A stretch of 64,000 bases of DNA from DATFVJ01 sp963851085 (GCA_963851085.1 CAWKNX010000009.1:124001-188000); one strand, 5' to 3'; positions 1-8,942 are shown, counted from the first letter of the stretch. Notes: generated by a model not told the origin, from the letters alone. Made by a program: numbers and translations.

Positions 1-129
1 AGCGCGGCGGGGGACAGCGGGATGGGGGCGGGCGTGCATGTGCTGCGCCCGATGCGCCTGTTCCACTGGTCGAATACCTATCTCGCGCTGCTCTTCCTTG
101 CCGTGGCCGTCGACTCGCTGCTGCGGTGA
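1..129 (+). CDS. ctaB: Protoheme IX farnesyltransferase (heme O synthase), C-terminal end
   Basis: Only the last 42 codons are in the window, ending with TGA at 127-129. The peptide carries the RLFHWSNTYLALLFLAVAVD segment typical of the last transmembrane helix of CtaB, the membrane enzyme that farnesylates heme B to heme O for cytochrome oxidase. The call is supported by ctaA (heme A synthase, the next step in the pathway) lying 1.5 kb downstream on the opposite strand, an arrangement common in actinobacteria. The rest of the gene lies outside the window. Confidence 0.85.
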   Translation, partial: SAAGDSGMGAGVHVLRPMRLFHWSNTYLALLFLAVAVDSLLR

Positions 130-313
130 ATCTGCTCCAGTGAACCCGCGGCGATGAGCGGGCGCTGAGCCGCCCGAGTGGCTATGGCCGGAGACTGGAC
201 CGGGGGACGGGAGGCCCGCCATCCGACGGTAAGTATTCTCGATCGCTTCGGGCAGTGATTGATCCGTTACCCAAATCGCCCCCTTGCGGCAAAGGGATAT
301 ACGCTCCACAGCT

Positions 314-1637
314 ATGGCCTTCCCCGCGCCTGTCTTCGACCCCAAGGCGGTGATTGAAGGCCGTGCGCCAGGCCGGACCAGCGTCGGCCTCATCGTGGGC
401 ACCGTCATCGCGGCGGCATGCGCCCTGATCATGCTGCTGATCTATGCCGGTGAAAGCGAGCTGCGCGGGCACAGCGAACTGCCGTTCCTGATCGCTGTCC
501 CGTTCGCGTTGATCCCCGTTCCGTTGCTCATCGCGCTCGTATTGTTCGCCGACCGCCTTGAACCAGAACCACGCGTAAACCTGATCTTCGCGTTCGCGTG
601 GGGCGCCGGGGTCGCTGCGCTGGTCGCCGTAATCATCAACACCCTCGGCCTTGAGTACGTCACGATGCCCGCGCTTGGTAAGACCGCCGGGCAGTACGTG
701 TCCGCGACGTTCGGCGCGCCGCCTGTCGAGGAGACACTCAAGGGACTCGTCCTGATCCTGCTGCTCAGGCTGCGCAGGCAGGAGCTCGACGGCCCGACTG
801 ACGGCATTATCTACGCCGCCATGGTCGGCCTGGGTTTCGCGATGATGGAGAACATCAGCTACTACATCGACGCCTTGCTGAAGCCGGAGATCGGCGGGGC
901 GAAGCTGCTCGGCATGACCTTCGTCCTGCGCGGCGTGCTCTCACCGTTCGCCCATCCCATCTTCACGTCGATGACGGGCATCGGAGTCGCGTACGCCGCG
1001 TCGCACCGGCGTGCCGGTTGGGCGATTCCTGTCGGCTGGTTCGGCGCGATGCTCCTGCACGGCACCTGGAACGGCCTGTCGGCGTTCGGCCTGGCCGGCC
1101 TCGGGATCGCCTACCTGATCCTGTCCTGCGTCTTTGCCGGCCTGATCGCCGTCCTCGTACATGACCGGCACCGGATCGTGTCGCTCATCAGGCGGTGTCT
1201 GCCTGACTACGTGCCCACGGGCCTGGTGACACCGCAGGACATCGAGATGCTCGCCACGTTGCGCGGCCGTCGGATAGGGCGCCACTGGGCCCGTATGAGC
1301 GGCGGCAGGCCGGCGGCGAAGGCGATGGCCGACTATCAGCTTGCCGCGACCGAACTGGCCATGCTGCATCAGCGAGCCGAGCGCGGAGTGATCTCGCCGT
1401 GGGAGTTCGAGTCACAGCGGCAGGCGCTGCTCGGGCTGATGCATGTCGCGCGCCTCGCGTTTGTGCAGCCGGCGCCCAGAGCCACCCAGACCGCCGTGGG
1501 CACCTCGGGGCCCGTCCGGGTTCATCCAGCGGGAGGCGTACCGCGCGCCGGTTCCGCCGCCCGGCTTTCCTCCGGCCGGGCCCGCGCCCTGGCGTCGGCA
1601 GGGACCTCCGGCCGATACGTGGGGTGCGGCGGGCTAG
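314..1637 (+). CDS. PrsW-family intramembrane metalloprotease, apparent frameshift near the 3' end
   Basis: The protein is multi-spanning, with about eight hydrophobic helices and the PrsW signature motifs: PPVEETLKG (EE pair), MVGLGFAMMENISYY (ExxxY) and, further on, HPIFTSMTG and LLHGTWNG (histidines). PrsW proteases cleave membrane-bound regulators such as anti-sigma factors. I chose the ATG at 314 rather than the TTG at 284; AAAGGG lies 17 bases upstream, so the start is uncertain. The starting frame stays open far past 1637, antisense to ctaA. Near 1480-1500 the proline-rich tail typical of these proteins (ending PPADTWGAAG, stop at 1635-1637) continues in the +1 frame. I therefore place the end at 1637 and infer an indel or sequence error. 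Confidence 0.75.
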
Positions 1638-1663
1638 CGGCAGCGCCCACGAGCCGATCCCGC

Positions 1664-2944
1664 CTAGTCAGCGGGCCGCAGGGTACCGCTCCGCGCGGCC
1701 GCCGTACTGGCTGCAGTGGCCGTACTTCCTGCGCTGGCGGTACTTCCTGCGCTGGCCGTACTGGCCGTACTGGCCGTACCGGCTGTGCTGGCTACGGATT
1801 CGTCGACAGGTTCAGCGAGCGGACCCGGTGCCGCGGCCGCCTGGGCCGCCTGCCCGGCCCCGATGCTGCCACGGCCGCGAAGCGCGAAGAACAGCAGCAG
1901 CGCCGTGATCCACACGAGCACCGATCCGAGTACGTGTATCCCGACGAGAACCGGTGGCAGGCCGGTGAAGTACTGGGTGTAGCCGAGTGCCCCCTGCACC
2001 GTCATGACGGCGAGCAGCAGCCAGCCCAGCCTGATCACCCGTGGCGGCGCACCACTCAGTTTCACCGCGACCGCCAGCGCGAGAGCAAGGCCGCCGAACA
2101 GCCAGCCGATGTCGGCATGCAGTTGTGTGACGCCTTCGAGGGGCAGGTGATAACGGGGCGCCGTCGCATTGCCCGCAAGCGGCCCTGTTCCTGTGACCAC
2201 GGTCCCTGCGGCGAACATCAGGCCCGCGATGGCGAGCACCATCGCGCTGAGCACCCGCAGATCGACCCGGGCGACCTGGCGGGCACGTGTCTGCTCTTCG
2301 GAGCACCGCAGGTAAAGCATGACCGCGATGGCCACCATCACCATCGAAAACAGGAAGTGCGCAGAGACGACGCCAGGGTTGAGCTTGGTCAGCACGCTGA
2401 TGCCGCCAAGTACCGCCTGGATGACGACGCCGGCCGCCAGAGCTGTCGCCAGCCGCACCAGGTCGGCGCGGCGCGCAGATCGTCCATGAGGCCCAGCGGG
2501 CCGGAAGCGCCAAGCGGCGACGAGCACGGCGATGGTGACGGCCGTCACCACGAACGTCAGCAACCGGTTTCCGAACTCGATCCACGTATTCAGCATTGTC
2601 TGCCCAGGCGTGTGGGTCGCGACCAGGCTCTTCGCCGTGCATTGCGGCCAGTCGGGGCAGCCGAGCCCGGACTTGCTCAGCCTGACAGCCGCACCGGTGA
2701 CGATGATCCCCGCGTTCACGACGACCGCGGCGAGCGCGAGCCCGCGCATGGAACGAGCGCTCGGCCGCCAAGCGAGCACGGCCGGCAGCGCTCGCCGGGC
2801 GAACACCGCTAGCCGCGCAGCCGCGCCGGCCGGGGCGGTCCGGGCGGGCGCGCGCGGGCGCGGACCCCGCGGTGACGGGTCGGCCTGATTCGCCTGAGGC
2901 GCCTGCGTCACCCGGGGCGCTGAGGTTGGTGGCCACGTCCTCAT
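1664..2944 (-). CDS. ctaA: Heme A synthase (COX15/CtaA family)
   Basis: This membrane protein would oxidise heme O to heme A for aa3-type cytochrome oxidase. Eight hydrophobic segments are visible. The conserved features are the GLGCPDWPQC cysteine pair (Cys96/Cys102), EFGNR at about 123-127, and histidines in SAHFLFS, LHADIGW and GIHVLGS that would be heme ligands. At 426 residues it is about 100 longer than usual. The first 65 residues are a Pro/Ala/Arg-rich extension, and the last 60 are a Ser/Thr/Ala/Gly repeat tail (STASAGSTASAG-like) encoded by short tandem repeats at about 1690-1800. The true start may be internal. It is convergent with the PrsW gene. Confidence 0.92.
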   Translation of the reverse strand: MRTWPPTSAPRVTQAPQANQADPSPRGPRPRAPARTAPAGAAARLAVFARRALPAVLAWRPSARSMRGLALAAVVVNAGIIVTGAAVRLSKSGLGCPDWPQCTAKSLVATHTPGQTMLNTWIEFGNRLLTFVVTAVTIAVLVAAWRFRPAGPHGRSARRADLVRLATALAAGVVIQAVLGGISVLTKLNPGVVSAHFLFSMVMVAIAVMLYLRCSEEQTRARQVARVDLRVLSAMVLAIAGLMFAAGTVVTGTGPLAGNATAPRYHLPLEGVTQLHADIGWLFGGLALALAVAVKLSGAPPRVIRLGWLLLAVMTVQGALGYTQYFTGLPPVLVGIHVLGSVLVWITALLLFFALRGRGSIGAGQAAQAAAAPGPLAEPVDESVASTAGTASTASTASAGSTASAGSTATAASTAAARSGTLRPAD

Positions 2945-3007
2945 CGTAGGAGCACGGGCGCGGGAGCGGAGTAGCAGGTTCAGATCCGGTCCGCAGGCCG
3001 CGTGCGA

Positions 3008-4279
3008 TCAAATATCCGGACTGCCCGCCGACGCCCCCCGCGTGGCACCGATGCATGCCACCATGACGCAGCCGATCGCGATCCACTCGGTCGCGGTGAG
3101 CAACTGGCCGAGAAGGACAAGGCCAACGAGCGCCGCGACCGCCGGTTCGAGGCTCATCATGATGCCGAACACCCGCGGCGGCATTCGGCGCAGTGCCTCG
3201 AGTTCGAGCGAGTAGGGGATGACGGAGGAAAGCAACCCGATGCCCGCACCGATCGCGAGGATCGGCGGTCTGAAAATCGCGGTTCCGCCCGCCACGAGGC
3301 CCACGGGCGTGATGGCGATGGCAGCGACCACCATGGCAATGGTGAGTCCCGCCGAGCCGGGGAACCGCCGCCCGGTCGCGGCGCTGAGCAAGATGTAGGC
3401 GGCCCAGCACACGGCCGCCACGAGTGCGAAAAGGACCCCGACCACGGTGACGTGCCCGCCGCCGCGGGTGAGCAGCGCCACACCGCCGGCCGCGAGCACC
3501 ACCCACCCAAGATCAACGAGGCGGCGCGATGCCGCGACCGCGACACCGAGCGGTCCGAGGAACTCGATGGTCACGGCGACGCCGAGCGGTATGCGAGAGA
3601 ACGACTGGTAGATCGCGAAGTTCATGGCGGCGAGCGTCAGGCCGAACGCGGCGGCCACGCCGAGTGAGCGCCATGGGATAACCGTCCGCGTCGCATCCCG
3701 CGTCCCCACCGCCCCCTGGCCCCGTCGGCCGTGTTCCCGCCGCAGGCTGTGTATCCCGGGGAGCCACGGCGCCTTCCGGGGGGACCGCGGACTCCGACGG
3801 CCCGGAGCCCACCGTTCCCACCGCAGGCGAGGGGCTGTGCTGTTCACAGTGCTGTTCACTGCGTTGCCCACAGTGTTGCCCACTGTGCCGCCCACTGTGT
3901 TGCCCACAGTGTCGCCCACTGTGCCGGCCACAGTGCTGGCCACTGTGCCGGCCACAGTGCCGGCCACTGTGCCGGCCACCCTGTTGCCCACCCTGTTGCC
4001 CACGAATGAGACGAGCATCACGATGGCGGAGGACCATAGCCGCAAGAGCGTGACCGCGGCCGGCGGGACCACCGCGAAAAGCTGCTTGGCCAGGCCCGCC
4101 CCGACCTGCACGGAGACGATGCCCGCCAGGATCAGTGCGGGCGGCGGCAGGGCGCCGAGGATCGCGCTCGGCGCCAGGCGCGTTCTGCGGGTCCGATCGG
4201 CCGGGTGGCGCCACGCCTCGTTCGTCAGCGTGGCCGTCCGCGCTGCCGTCCCGTGCGCGATCGGCCTGCTCAGTCCCAC
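3008..4279 (-). CDS. EamA/DMT-superfamily transporter, RhtA-like
   Basis: The protein has two EamA repeats and about ten hydrophobic helices, with the family hallmarks FAIYQSFSRIPLGVAVTIEF and SLEPAVAALVGLVLLGQ. RhtA-like members export amino acids or other small metabolites; the substrate here is unknown. The GTG at 4279 overlaps the end of the upstream ABC permease gene by 10 bases, suggesting translational coupling. After the second helix the chain is interrupted by about 100 low-complexity residues: VAGTVAGT/VGNTVGNT repeats, then a basic stretch. These are encoded by a 12-bp-type repeat array at about 3840-4000. The core resumes normally after the insertion, so the protein may still fold. 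Confidence 0.8.
   Translation of the reverse strand: MGLSRPIAHGTAARTATLTNEAWRHPADRTRRTRLAPSAILGALPPPALILAGIVSVQVGAGLAKQLFAVVPPAAVTLLRLWSSAIVMLVSFVGNRVGNRVAGTVAGTVAGTVASTVAGTVGDTVGNTVGGTVGNTVGNAVNSTVNSTAPRLRWERWAPGRRSPRSPRKAPWLPGIHSLRREHGRRGQGAVGTRDATRTVIPWRSLGVAAAFGLTLAAMNFAIYQSFSRIPLGVAVTIEFLGPLGVAVAASRRLVDLGWVVLAAGGVALLTRGGGHVTVVGVLFALVAAVCWAAYILLSAATGRRFPGSAGLTIAMVVAAIAITPVGLVAGGTAIFRPPILAIGAGIGLLSSVIPYSLELEALRRMPPRVFGIMMSLEPAVAALVGLVLLGQLLTATEWIAIGCVMVACIGATRGASAGSPDI
3840..4000. repeat. Short tandem repeat array inside the EamA transporter gene
   Basis: About thirteen imperfect 12-base units alternate between CCCACTGTGTTG/CCGGCCACAGTG-like forms (ccactgtgccgg, ccacagtgttgc). On the minus strand they encode repeating VAGT, VGNT and VNST units. 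The 12-base period preserves the reading frame. The array lies in the loop between predicted helices 2 and 3 of the transporter. CACTGTG and CACAGTG are reverse complements, so the array is also rich in small inverted repeats. Confidence 0.85.
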
Positions 4280-5196
4280 CGGAACACGCGCGCGGCAAGC
4301 GCCACGCCGATGATCGCCCAGACAGCCAGGATGGCCAGATCGCGCCACGGCAGCCCGGATCCGTACTGCAGCACGGACCGCAGCCCGCCGGACAGCGCGG
4401 AGATCGGCAGTAGCCCGAGCACGCCGCGCATGCCCGCGGGGAACTTCGACAGCGGGAACATGACCCCGCCAAGGCCGAGCAGCATCAGGTATACGAGATT
4501 GGCGGCGGCGAGGGTCGCCTCCGCACGCAGCGTCCCTGCCATCAGCAGGCCGAGGCCGCTGAACGCCGCGGTCCCCACGAGGACGAAAAGTGGCAGCGCG
4601 AGGGCGGCGCGCCATCCGCCGTGCGGCTGCCAGCCGAGCCCGAGCGCCACCGCCGTGATCACCGCGAGTTGAAGTATCTCGATCGCGAGCATGGTCACCG
4701 TGCGGGCGGCAACCAGCCCGCCGCGTGACAGTGGCGTCGCGCCGAGCCGCTTGAGCACGCCGTACCTGCGCTCGAAGCCGGTGGCGATGGCCTGGCTGGC
4801 GAATGCGGTCGACATGACCGCGAGCGCGATGATCCCTGGAGTGAGGAAGTCCACCCGGCTGCCGTGCCCAAGGTTGAGCACGGAGGCCTCGCTGAATCCG
4901 GTGAGCAGCAGAACCGGGATGATCAATGTGAGCAGCAACTGCTCGCCGTTGCGCAGCAGGCCGCGCCCGTCGAATACGGCCTGCGCGGCGACCATCCGGC
5001 CCAGCGGCGCCGCTCCCGGTGCCGGCGCAAGATCCGTGCGGGGTCCGGGGGGTCGGCCCCCGGGGCTGGCGGGGTCCTGAATGGCTGCCGCGTGGCGCGC
5101 TGATGGTGGCGCGGCGGGGGGTTCGGGGGATCGTCCCCCCGCGCTGGCAGGTTCCTCCGGTGACGTCATGCCTGCCCTGCTCGTCGGATTGCTCAT
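4270..5196 (-). CDS. ABC-2 type transporter permease
   Basis: A roughly 240-residue membrane domain has six hydrophobic helices of the DrrB/ABC-2 type. It includes the typical FLTPGIIALAVMSTAFASQA and ERRYGVLKRLGATPLSR segments. The ATG at 5196 overlaps the stop of the ATPase gene (ATGA), so the two form one exporter. The first 65 residues are Pro/Gly/Ala-rich and coincide with two copies of a dispersed GC hairpin repeat (5038-5075 and 5113-5153), so this N-terminal tail looks acquired. The exporter pair beside ctaA and the suf operon is a conserved actinobacterial neighbourhood. The substrate cannot be told from sequence. Confidence 0.88.
   Translation of the reverse strand: MSNPTSRAGMTSPEEPASAGGRSPEPPAAPPSARHAAAIQDPASPGGRPPGPRTDLAPAPGAAPLGRMVAAQAVFDGRGLLRNGEQLLLTLIIPVLLLTGFSEASVLNLGHGSRVDFLTPGIIALAVMSTAFASQAIATGFERRYGVLKRLGATPLSRGGLVAARTVTMLAIEILQLAVITAVALGLGWQPHGGWRAALALPLFVLVGTAAFSGLGLLMAGTLRAEATLAAANLVYLMLLGLGGVMFPLSKFPAGMRGVLGLLPISALSGGLRSVLQYGSGLPWRDLAILAVWAIIGVALAARVFRWD
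5038..5153. repeat. Two copies of a dispersed GC-rich hairpin repeat
   Basis: Two blocks (about 5038-5075 and 5113-5153) share a core of the form GGGG(T)TC(C)GGGGG(G)TCGNCCCCC(G). They resemble the blocks at about 54340-54402, 60621-60687 and 61241-61272. Each can fold into a G-run/C-run stem. Here both lie within the 5' end of the ABC permease gene and encode its low-complexity N-terminus. Confidence 0.65.
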
Positions 5197-6122
5197 GGGC
5201 GCAACTCCCGCCCGGTCAGCTCTAGGAACACGTCCTCCAGCGTGCGGCTCGCGAGCCGCACGTCGTCGGTCCGCACCTGATGTGCGCCGCACCATGCGGC
5301 GACGGCGGCGAGCAGTTCCGGCGTGCCCGCCGCGTCGTCGCCCGTGTCGATCATGTAGTGGCCGGCCGGTGACTCACAGGCCGCGGCGCCCGCGGGCAGG
5401 GTGGCGAGAAGGCTGTCAAGGTCGATTCCCGGCCGGGAACGCAGCCGAAGCTGCCGGCGCCCACCGGTGAGCGATGCAGGTGTGCCTGCCGCGACCAGGC
5501 GCCCGTGGTCGATGATCGCGACACGGTCGGCGAGCCGTTCTGCTTCGTCCATCAGATGTGTGGTGAGCACGACACTCACCCCGACGGCGCGAAGCTCGGC
5601 GATCAGGTCCCATGTCGCGAGACGAGCTTGTGGGTCCAGGCCCGCGGTCGGTTCGTCGAGGAAAAGCAGTGCGGGCCTGCCGATGATGGCGGCAGCGAGA
5701 GAAAGCCGCTGCTGCTGCCCACCGGACAGCCGTCGGACCGGCGTGCGCACACTGCTCGTGAGGCCGAGCCTGTCGAGCAGAGCCGCCGGATCGGCCGGGT
5801 GGGCGTGGAAACTCGCCATCAAGCGGAGATACTCGCCCGGTCGCGCGGCTGGAGGCATCCCGCCCGACTGTGGCATAACGCCGACCTGTGGCCGCAGCGC
5901 GCGGGCGTCGCGCACCGGATCGAGGCCGAGAACCCGTACCTTGCCTGCATCGGGGCGCCGGTAACCCACACAGATCTCCACCGTGGTGGTCTTGCCAGCC
6001 CCGTTCGGGCCGAGGAGCGCGGTCACCTCGTGGCGCCCTGCGCGCAGCGTGAGGCCGTCAACCGCGGTCACCGGCCCGTAACGCTTGGCCAGCCCGGTGA
6101 TCTCGACAGCGGCGACACTCAC
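5193..6122 (-). CDS. ABC transporter ATP-binding protein (DrrA/CcmA type)
   Basis: This 309-residue cytoplasmic ATPase would power the permease encoded immediately downstream. Walker A is GPNGAGKTTT (about 37-46), the signature is LSGGQQQRLSLAAAI, Walker B is LLFLDEPTAGLD, and the switch histidine is in VVLTTHLMDEAE. The C-terminal 80 residues match the DrrA-type extension. Walker motifs are intact, so it is probably active. Its stop overlaps the permease start. Confidence 0.92.
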   Translation of the reverse strand: MSVAAVEITGLAKRYGPVTAVDGLTLRAGRHEVTALLGPNGAGKTTTVEICVGYRRPDAGKVRVLGLDPVRDARALRPQVGVMPQSGGMPPAARPGEYLRLMASFHAHPADPAALLDRLGLTSSVRTPVRRLSGGQQQRLSLAAAIIGRPALLFLDEPTAGLDPQARLATWDLIAELRAVGVSVVLTTHLMDEAERLADRVAIIDHGRLVAAGTPASLTGGRRQLRLRSRPGIDLDSLLATLPAGAAACESPAGHYMIDTGDDAAGTPELLAAVAAWCGAHQVRTDDVRLASRTLEDVFLELTGRELRP

Positions 6123-6391
6123 GCAGGCGAGTCTAGAGACGTGGCGGATGTGGCCTCACCACGGGCTGGCAGATCGCCCCGCTTCAGCCGCCTTTCTGGC
6201 AGGTCGCGATGATCGCGGCAAAGAGGGATCGACCACGAGGGCGGGCTCGCGGCCAAATTCACTGTGGTCAAATCATTTGCTGCCAGGCCATCGCGTTCGG
6301 CAACCAGCTCAGCCGCGGCGCGATGAGCTGACGCATCGGCGAACCTGAGGCGGCCGACAGGATGCCGATCGACGTCGGCAAGAGCGGGCCG

Positions 6392-8218
6392 TCATTCCAC
6401 CGTGACGCTCTTGGCCAGGTTGCGGGGCTTGTCGATGTCCCTGCCGAGCTTCACGGCGACGTGATACGCGAAAAGCTGTAGCGGGATCGTCAGCAGGATC
6501 GGGTTCAGCTCGGGTTCGTTGCACGGCACGTTGATGACGGCGTCGGCGAGCCCGTCAGGGAGATCGGCATTTGTCACCGCGATGACCGGGCCACCGCGGG
6601 CCTTCACCTCCTCGATCGTGCCGATGTGCTTGGCGAGCAGTTCATCTCCCGGTACGACGGCCACTGTCGGCATGCTGGCGTCGATCAGGGCGAGCGGGCC
6701 ATGCTTCAGCTCGGACGCCTGGTAGGCCTCGGCATGTACATAGGAGATCTCCTTCAGCTTCTGTGCGCCTTCCCGCGCGACCGGCCAGCCACGGACCCGG
6801 CCCACGAAGAACATGTGCTGTGCGTCCGCGTATCTGCTCGCGACATCGGCGATCGCGTCCTCCTCCGCGAGCACCTGGGCGATCTGTTCTGGCAGCCAGC
6901 GCAGTCCCTCGACGATCCGCCGCCCGTCGGCTACAGACAGGTCGCGGACCCGGCCGAACAACAGGCCGAGCATGGCGAACACGACGGCCATATTCGTGAA
7001 CGCCTTGGTGGAGGCGACAGCCACCTCGGGCCCGGCATGCAGGAAGATGCCGTTGCCGCACTCACGGCCGATCGCGCTGCCGACGACGTTCACGGTCCCG
7101 AGCATCCTGCCGCCCTTGCGCTTCAGTTCCTGCACAGCGGCCAGCGTGTCGAGTGTTTCACCGGACTGGCTCACCGCGACGAACAGCGTGTGGGGGTCCA
7201 CCGCGGGATTGCGGTAGCGGAACTCCGAGGCCGGTTCCGCGTCGGCGGGGATCCGGGCGAACTCCTCCATGAAGGCCGCGCCCATCTGGCCCGCGTAGTA
7301 GGCCGATCCGCAGCCGAGGAAGGTTACCCGCCTGATCGTGTGGACGTCACGAGCCGTGATCTCGATGCCGCCGAGGCGCGCGGTGGCGAACCGGTCGTCC
7401 AGCCGGCCGAGCAGCGCCCGCCGGACCGCCTCTGGCTGCTCGTACATCTCCTTGCGCATGTAGTCGGAAAAGCCGCCGAGATCGTAGTCCTCATTTGTCA
7501 GCTCGACTGTGGTCGGGGTCTTGTCGGTCGGCCGCGCCTCTAGCGTGCTGGTGTGGAATTCATGCGCGCGAACGGTCGCCAGCTCGCCGTCATCGAGGTA
7601 GACGACCCGCTGCGTGTGCCGGACAAGCGCGGAGACGTCGGAGGCGACGAACATCTCGTCCTTACCGACGCCGAGCACGATCGGGCTTCCGTTGCGTGCC
7701 ACCACGAGCTCGCCCGGCCTGCGTGCATCGAGGACAAGCAAGCCGTACGCGCCCTCGACCCGGCGCAGCGCGCTCCGTACGGCGTCCTCGAGTGACGCGG
7801 CGCCGTCGGTGATGGCGGCGGCGATCAAATGCGCGAGCGCCTCGGTGTCGGTCTCAGAGACGAGTTTGGTCCCGCTGGCGGCGAGTTCGGCACGCAGCCG
7901 TTCGGCATTCTCAATGATCCCGTTGTGTACGACCGCGATGCGCCCGCTGGCGTCAACGTGCGGGTGTGCGTTGACGTCGCTCGGCTCGCCATGGGTGGCC
8001 CATCTGGTGTGGCCGATGCCGACGGTGGCCGGGGTGGGCTGACCAACAAGATCGCGCAGGCCTGCGACCCGCACCGCCGCTTTGGTCACGCGCAGCCTGC
8101 CGCGGTGGACGACTGCGATCCCGGCCGAGTCGTAGCCGCGGTACTCCAGCCGGTGCAGGCCCTCGAGCAGAATTGGGGTTGCCTGGCGATGACCGATGTA
8201 GCCGACGATCCCGCACAT
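6392..8218 (-). CDS. glmS: Glutamine--fructose-6-phosphate aminotransferase (isomerizing)
   Basis: At 608 residues this is the expected length for GlmS, which makes glucosamine-6-phosphate for cell-wall and amino-sugar synthesis. The mature N-terminus begins MCGIVGYIG, so Cys2 is the glutaminase nucleophile. The glutaminase domain (GIGHTRWATHG, HNGIIEN) is followed by two SIS domains (SQSGETLDTL; STKAFTNM) and ends KSVTVE, the conserved active-site C-tail. It is transcribed alone on the minus strand, interrupting the usual ABC-exporter/suf arrangement. No glmS ribozyme-like element was recognised upstream. Confidence 0.97.
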   Translation of the reverse strand: MCGIVGYIGHRQATPILLEGLHRLEYRGYDSAGIAVVHRGRLRVTKAAVRVAGLRDLVGQPTPATVGIGHTRWATHGEPSDVNAHPHVDASGRIAVVHNGIIENAERLRAELAASGTKLVSETDTEALAHLIAAAITDGAASLEDAVRSALRRVEGAYGLLVLDARRPGELVVARNGSPIVLGVGKDEMFVASDVSALVRHTQRVVYLDDGELATVRAHEFHTSTLEARPTDKTPTTVELTNEDYDLGGFSDYMRKEMYEQPEAVRRALLGRLDDRFATARLGGIEITARDVHTIRRVTFLGCGSAYYAGQMGAAFMEEFARIPADAEPASEFRYRNPAVDPHTLFVAVSQSGETLDTLAAVQELKRKGGRMLGTVNVVGSAIGRECGNGIFLHAGPEVAVASTKAFTNMAVVFAMLGLLFGRVRDLSVADGRRIVEGLRWLPEQIAQVLAEEDAIADVASRYADAQHMFFVGRVRGWPVAREGAQKLKEISYVHAEAYQASELKHGPLALIDASMPTVAVVPGDELLAKHIGTIEEVKARGGPVIAVTNADLPDGLADAVINVPCNEPELNPILLTIPLQLFAYHVAVKLGRDIDKPRNLAKSVTVE

Positions 8219-8358
8219 TGCGGTGCTCCTTCCTGTTCGCCAGCTGTCCGTCTGGCGCGGTCCCTGTCAGGCCCTGCCTGTCGTGCCCTGCTTGTCACGC
8301 GCTGCTCGCCGGGCCGGCCGCACGTGCCCGCGAGCTGCTTGCCGCCGTGCCCGGGCGG

Positions 8359-8628
8359 TCAGCCGTAAACGATGCGGCGGAGCTGGCGCTGTGACAGCCC
8401 GGGGGCGGCTACCGGCCGGTGCGTCAGTTCATCCGCGATCAGGGGCCAGATCTGTGGATTCTTGAACTGGCGATGGTGAAGCTCGTTGTGCCTGCGGCGG
8501 ACGAATTCCTCTGCGGTCTCACCGAAGTAGGCGATAACGTCCGCGATGACACGTTCCGCGGTGCCCGGCGGCAGTCCCGTGGTCATGCAAAGGTGCCGGA
8601 CGAGATCCTGAGGGGCCGGAGGTGCCAC
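8359..8628 (-). CDS. Small conserved protein of unknown function
   Basis: The 89-residue product is soluble and begins at a GTG (8628); a TTG at 8646 is an alternative. It has a compact helical look (LVRHLCMTTGLPPGTAERVI, then YFGETAEEFVRRRHNEL) and ends with a highly patterned LSQRQLRRIVYG. No family name comes to mind with certainty. Evenly spaced charged and hydrophobic residues and a typical GC-rich codon pattern support it being real. A longer in-frame reading to 8760 exists, but it runs into the duplicated non-coding repeat. It lies upstream of glmS on the same strand, 140 bases away. Confidence 0.6.
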   Translation of the reverse strand: MAPPAPQDLVRHLCMTTGLPPGTAERVIADVIAYFGETAEEFVRRRHNELHHRQFKNPQIWPLIADELTHRPVAAPGLSQRQLRRIVYG

Positions 8629-8730
8629 ACCACCGGAGACTGTCAACAAGAATGGCTCTTGGTCAAGTTTCTTGCCCGCTTTCGGGCAGAAAACGGGCCA
8701 TAAGAGCATGGACAGCGGTCGGTAAGGGAC

Positions 8731-8848
8731 GCACCTGCGGCACATCCGCCACATGGGCAACCCGGCTGACTGTGTGCCCGGTGCGGTGGGGGAATCGCCT
8801 GCGGCGCACCCGGCACATGGGCAACCCGGCTGACGGTGTACCCGCCTG
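8731..8848. repeat. 64-bp tandem duplication upstream of sufR
   Basis: Two near-identical segments occur 64 bases apart. The core CACATGGGCAACCCGGCTGA appears at 8750 and again at 8814, each preceded by CCTGCGGC(A/G)CA and followed by (C)TGTGT/GGTGTA-CCCG. They lie between the small gene on the minus strand and sufR on the plus strand, so they may carry duplicated regulatory sites for the divergent promoters. Confidence 0.7.
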
Positions 8849-8858
8849 CGGCCGGAAA

Positions 8859-8882
8859 TTTGGCAAGGATTATCTTGTCAAA
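8859..8882. promoter_or_regulatory. Imperfect palindrome upstream of sufR
   Basis: TTTGGCAAG (8859-8867) and CTTGTCAAA (8874-8882) form an inverted repeat matching at 8 of 9 positions around an A/T-rich centre. It sits about 60 bases before the SufR-type operator, in one of the few A/T-rich patches of the region. A promoter or second operator role is inferred from position only. Confidence 0.45.
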
Positions 8883-8942
8883 TGAGGCTCCTGTGAAAGA
8901 TCTCACGCCGCACGGCGTTGCGCGCAGGGATGGATTTACGCC

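Noticed and set aside
1638..2812. Continuation of the PrsW frame for another 390 codons
   Set aside because: It is antisense to a clear ctaA gene, and its residue content (Cys/Arg/Gly/His-rich) is typical of a shadow frame.
1812..3506. 564-codon minus-strand open frame
   Set aside because: It is in a different frame from ctaA and the EamA gene, which explain the same bases; no domain features.
3840..4000. Alternating CACTGTG/CACAGTG array considered as an iteron origin
   Set aside because: It is coding in frame within a transporter gene, and no replication gene is nearby.
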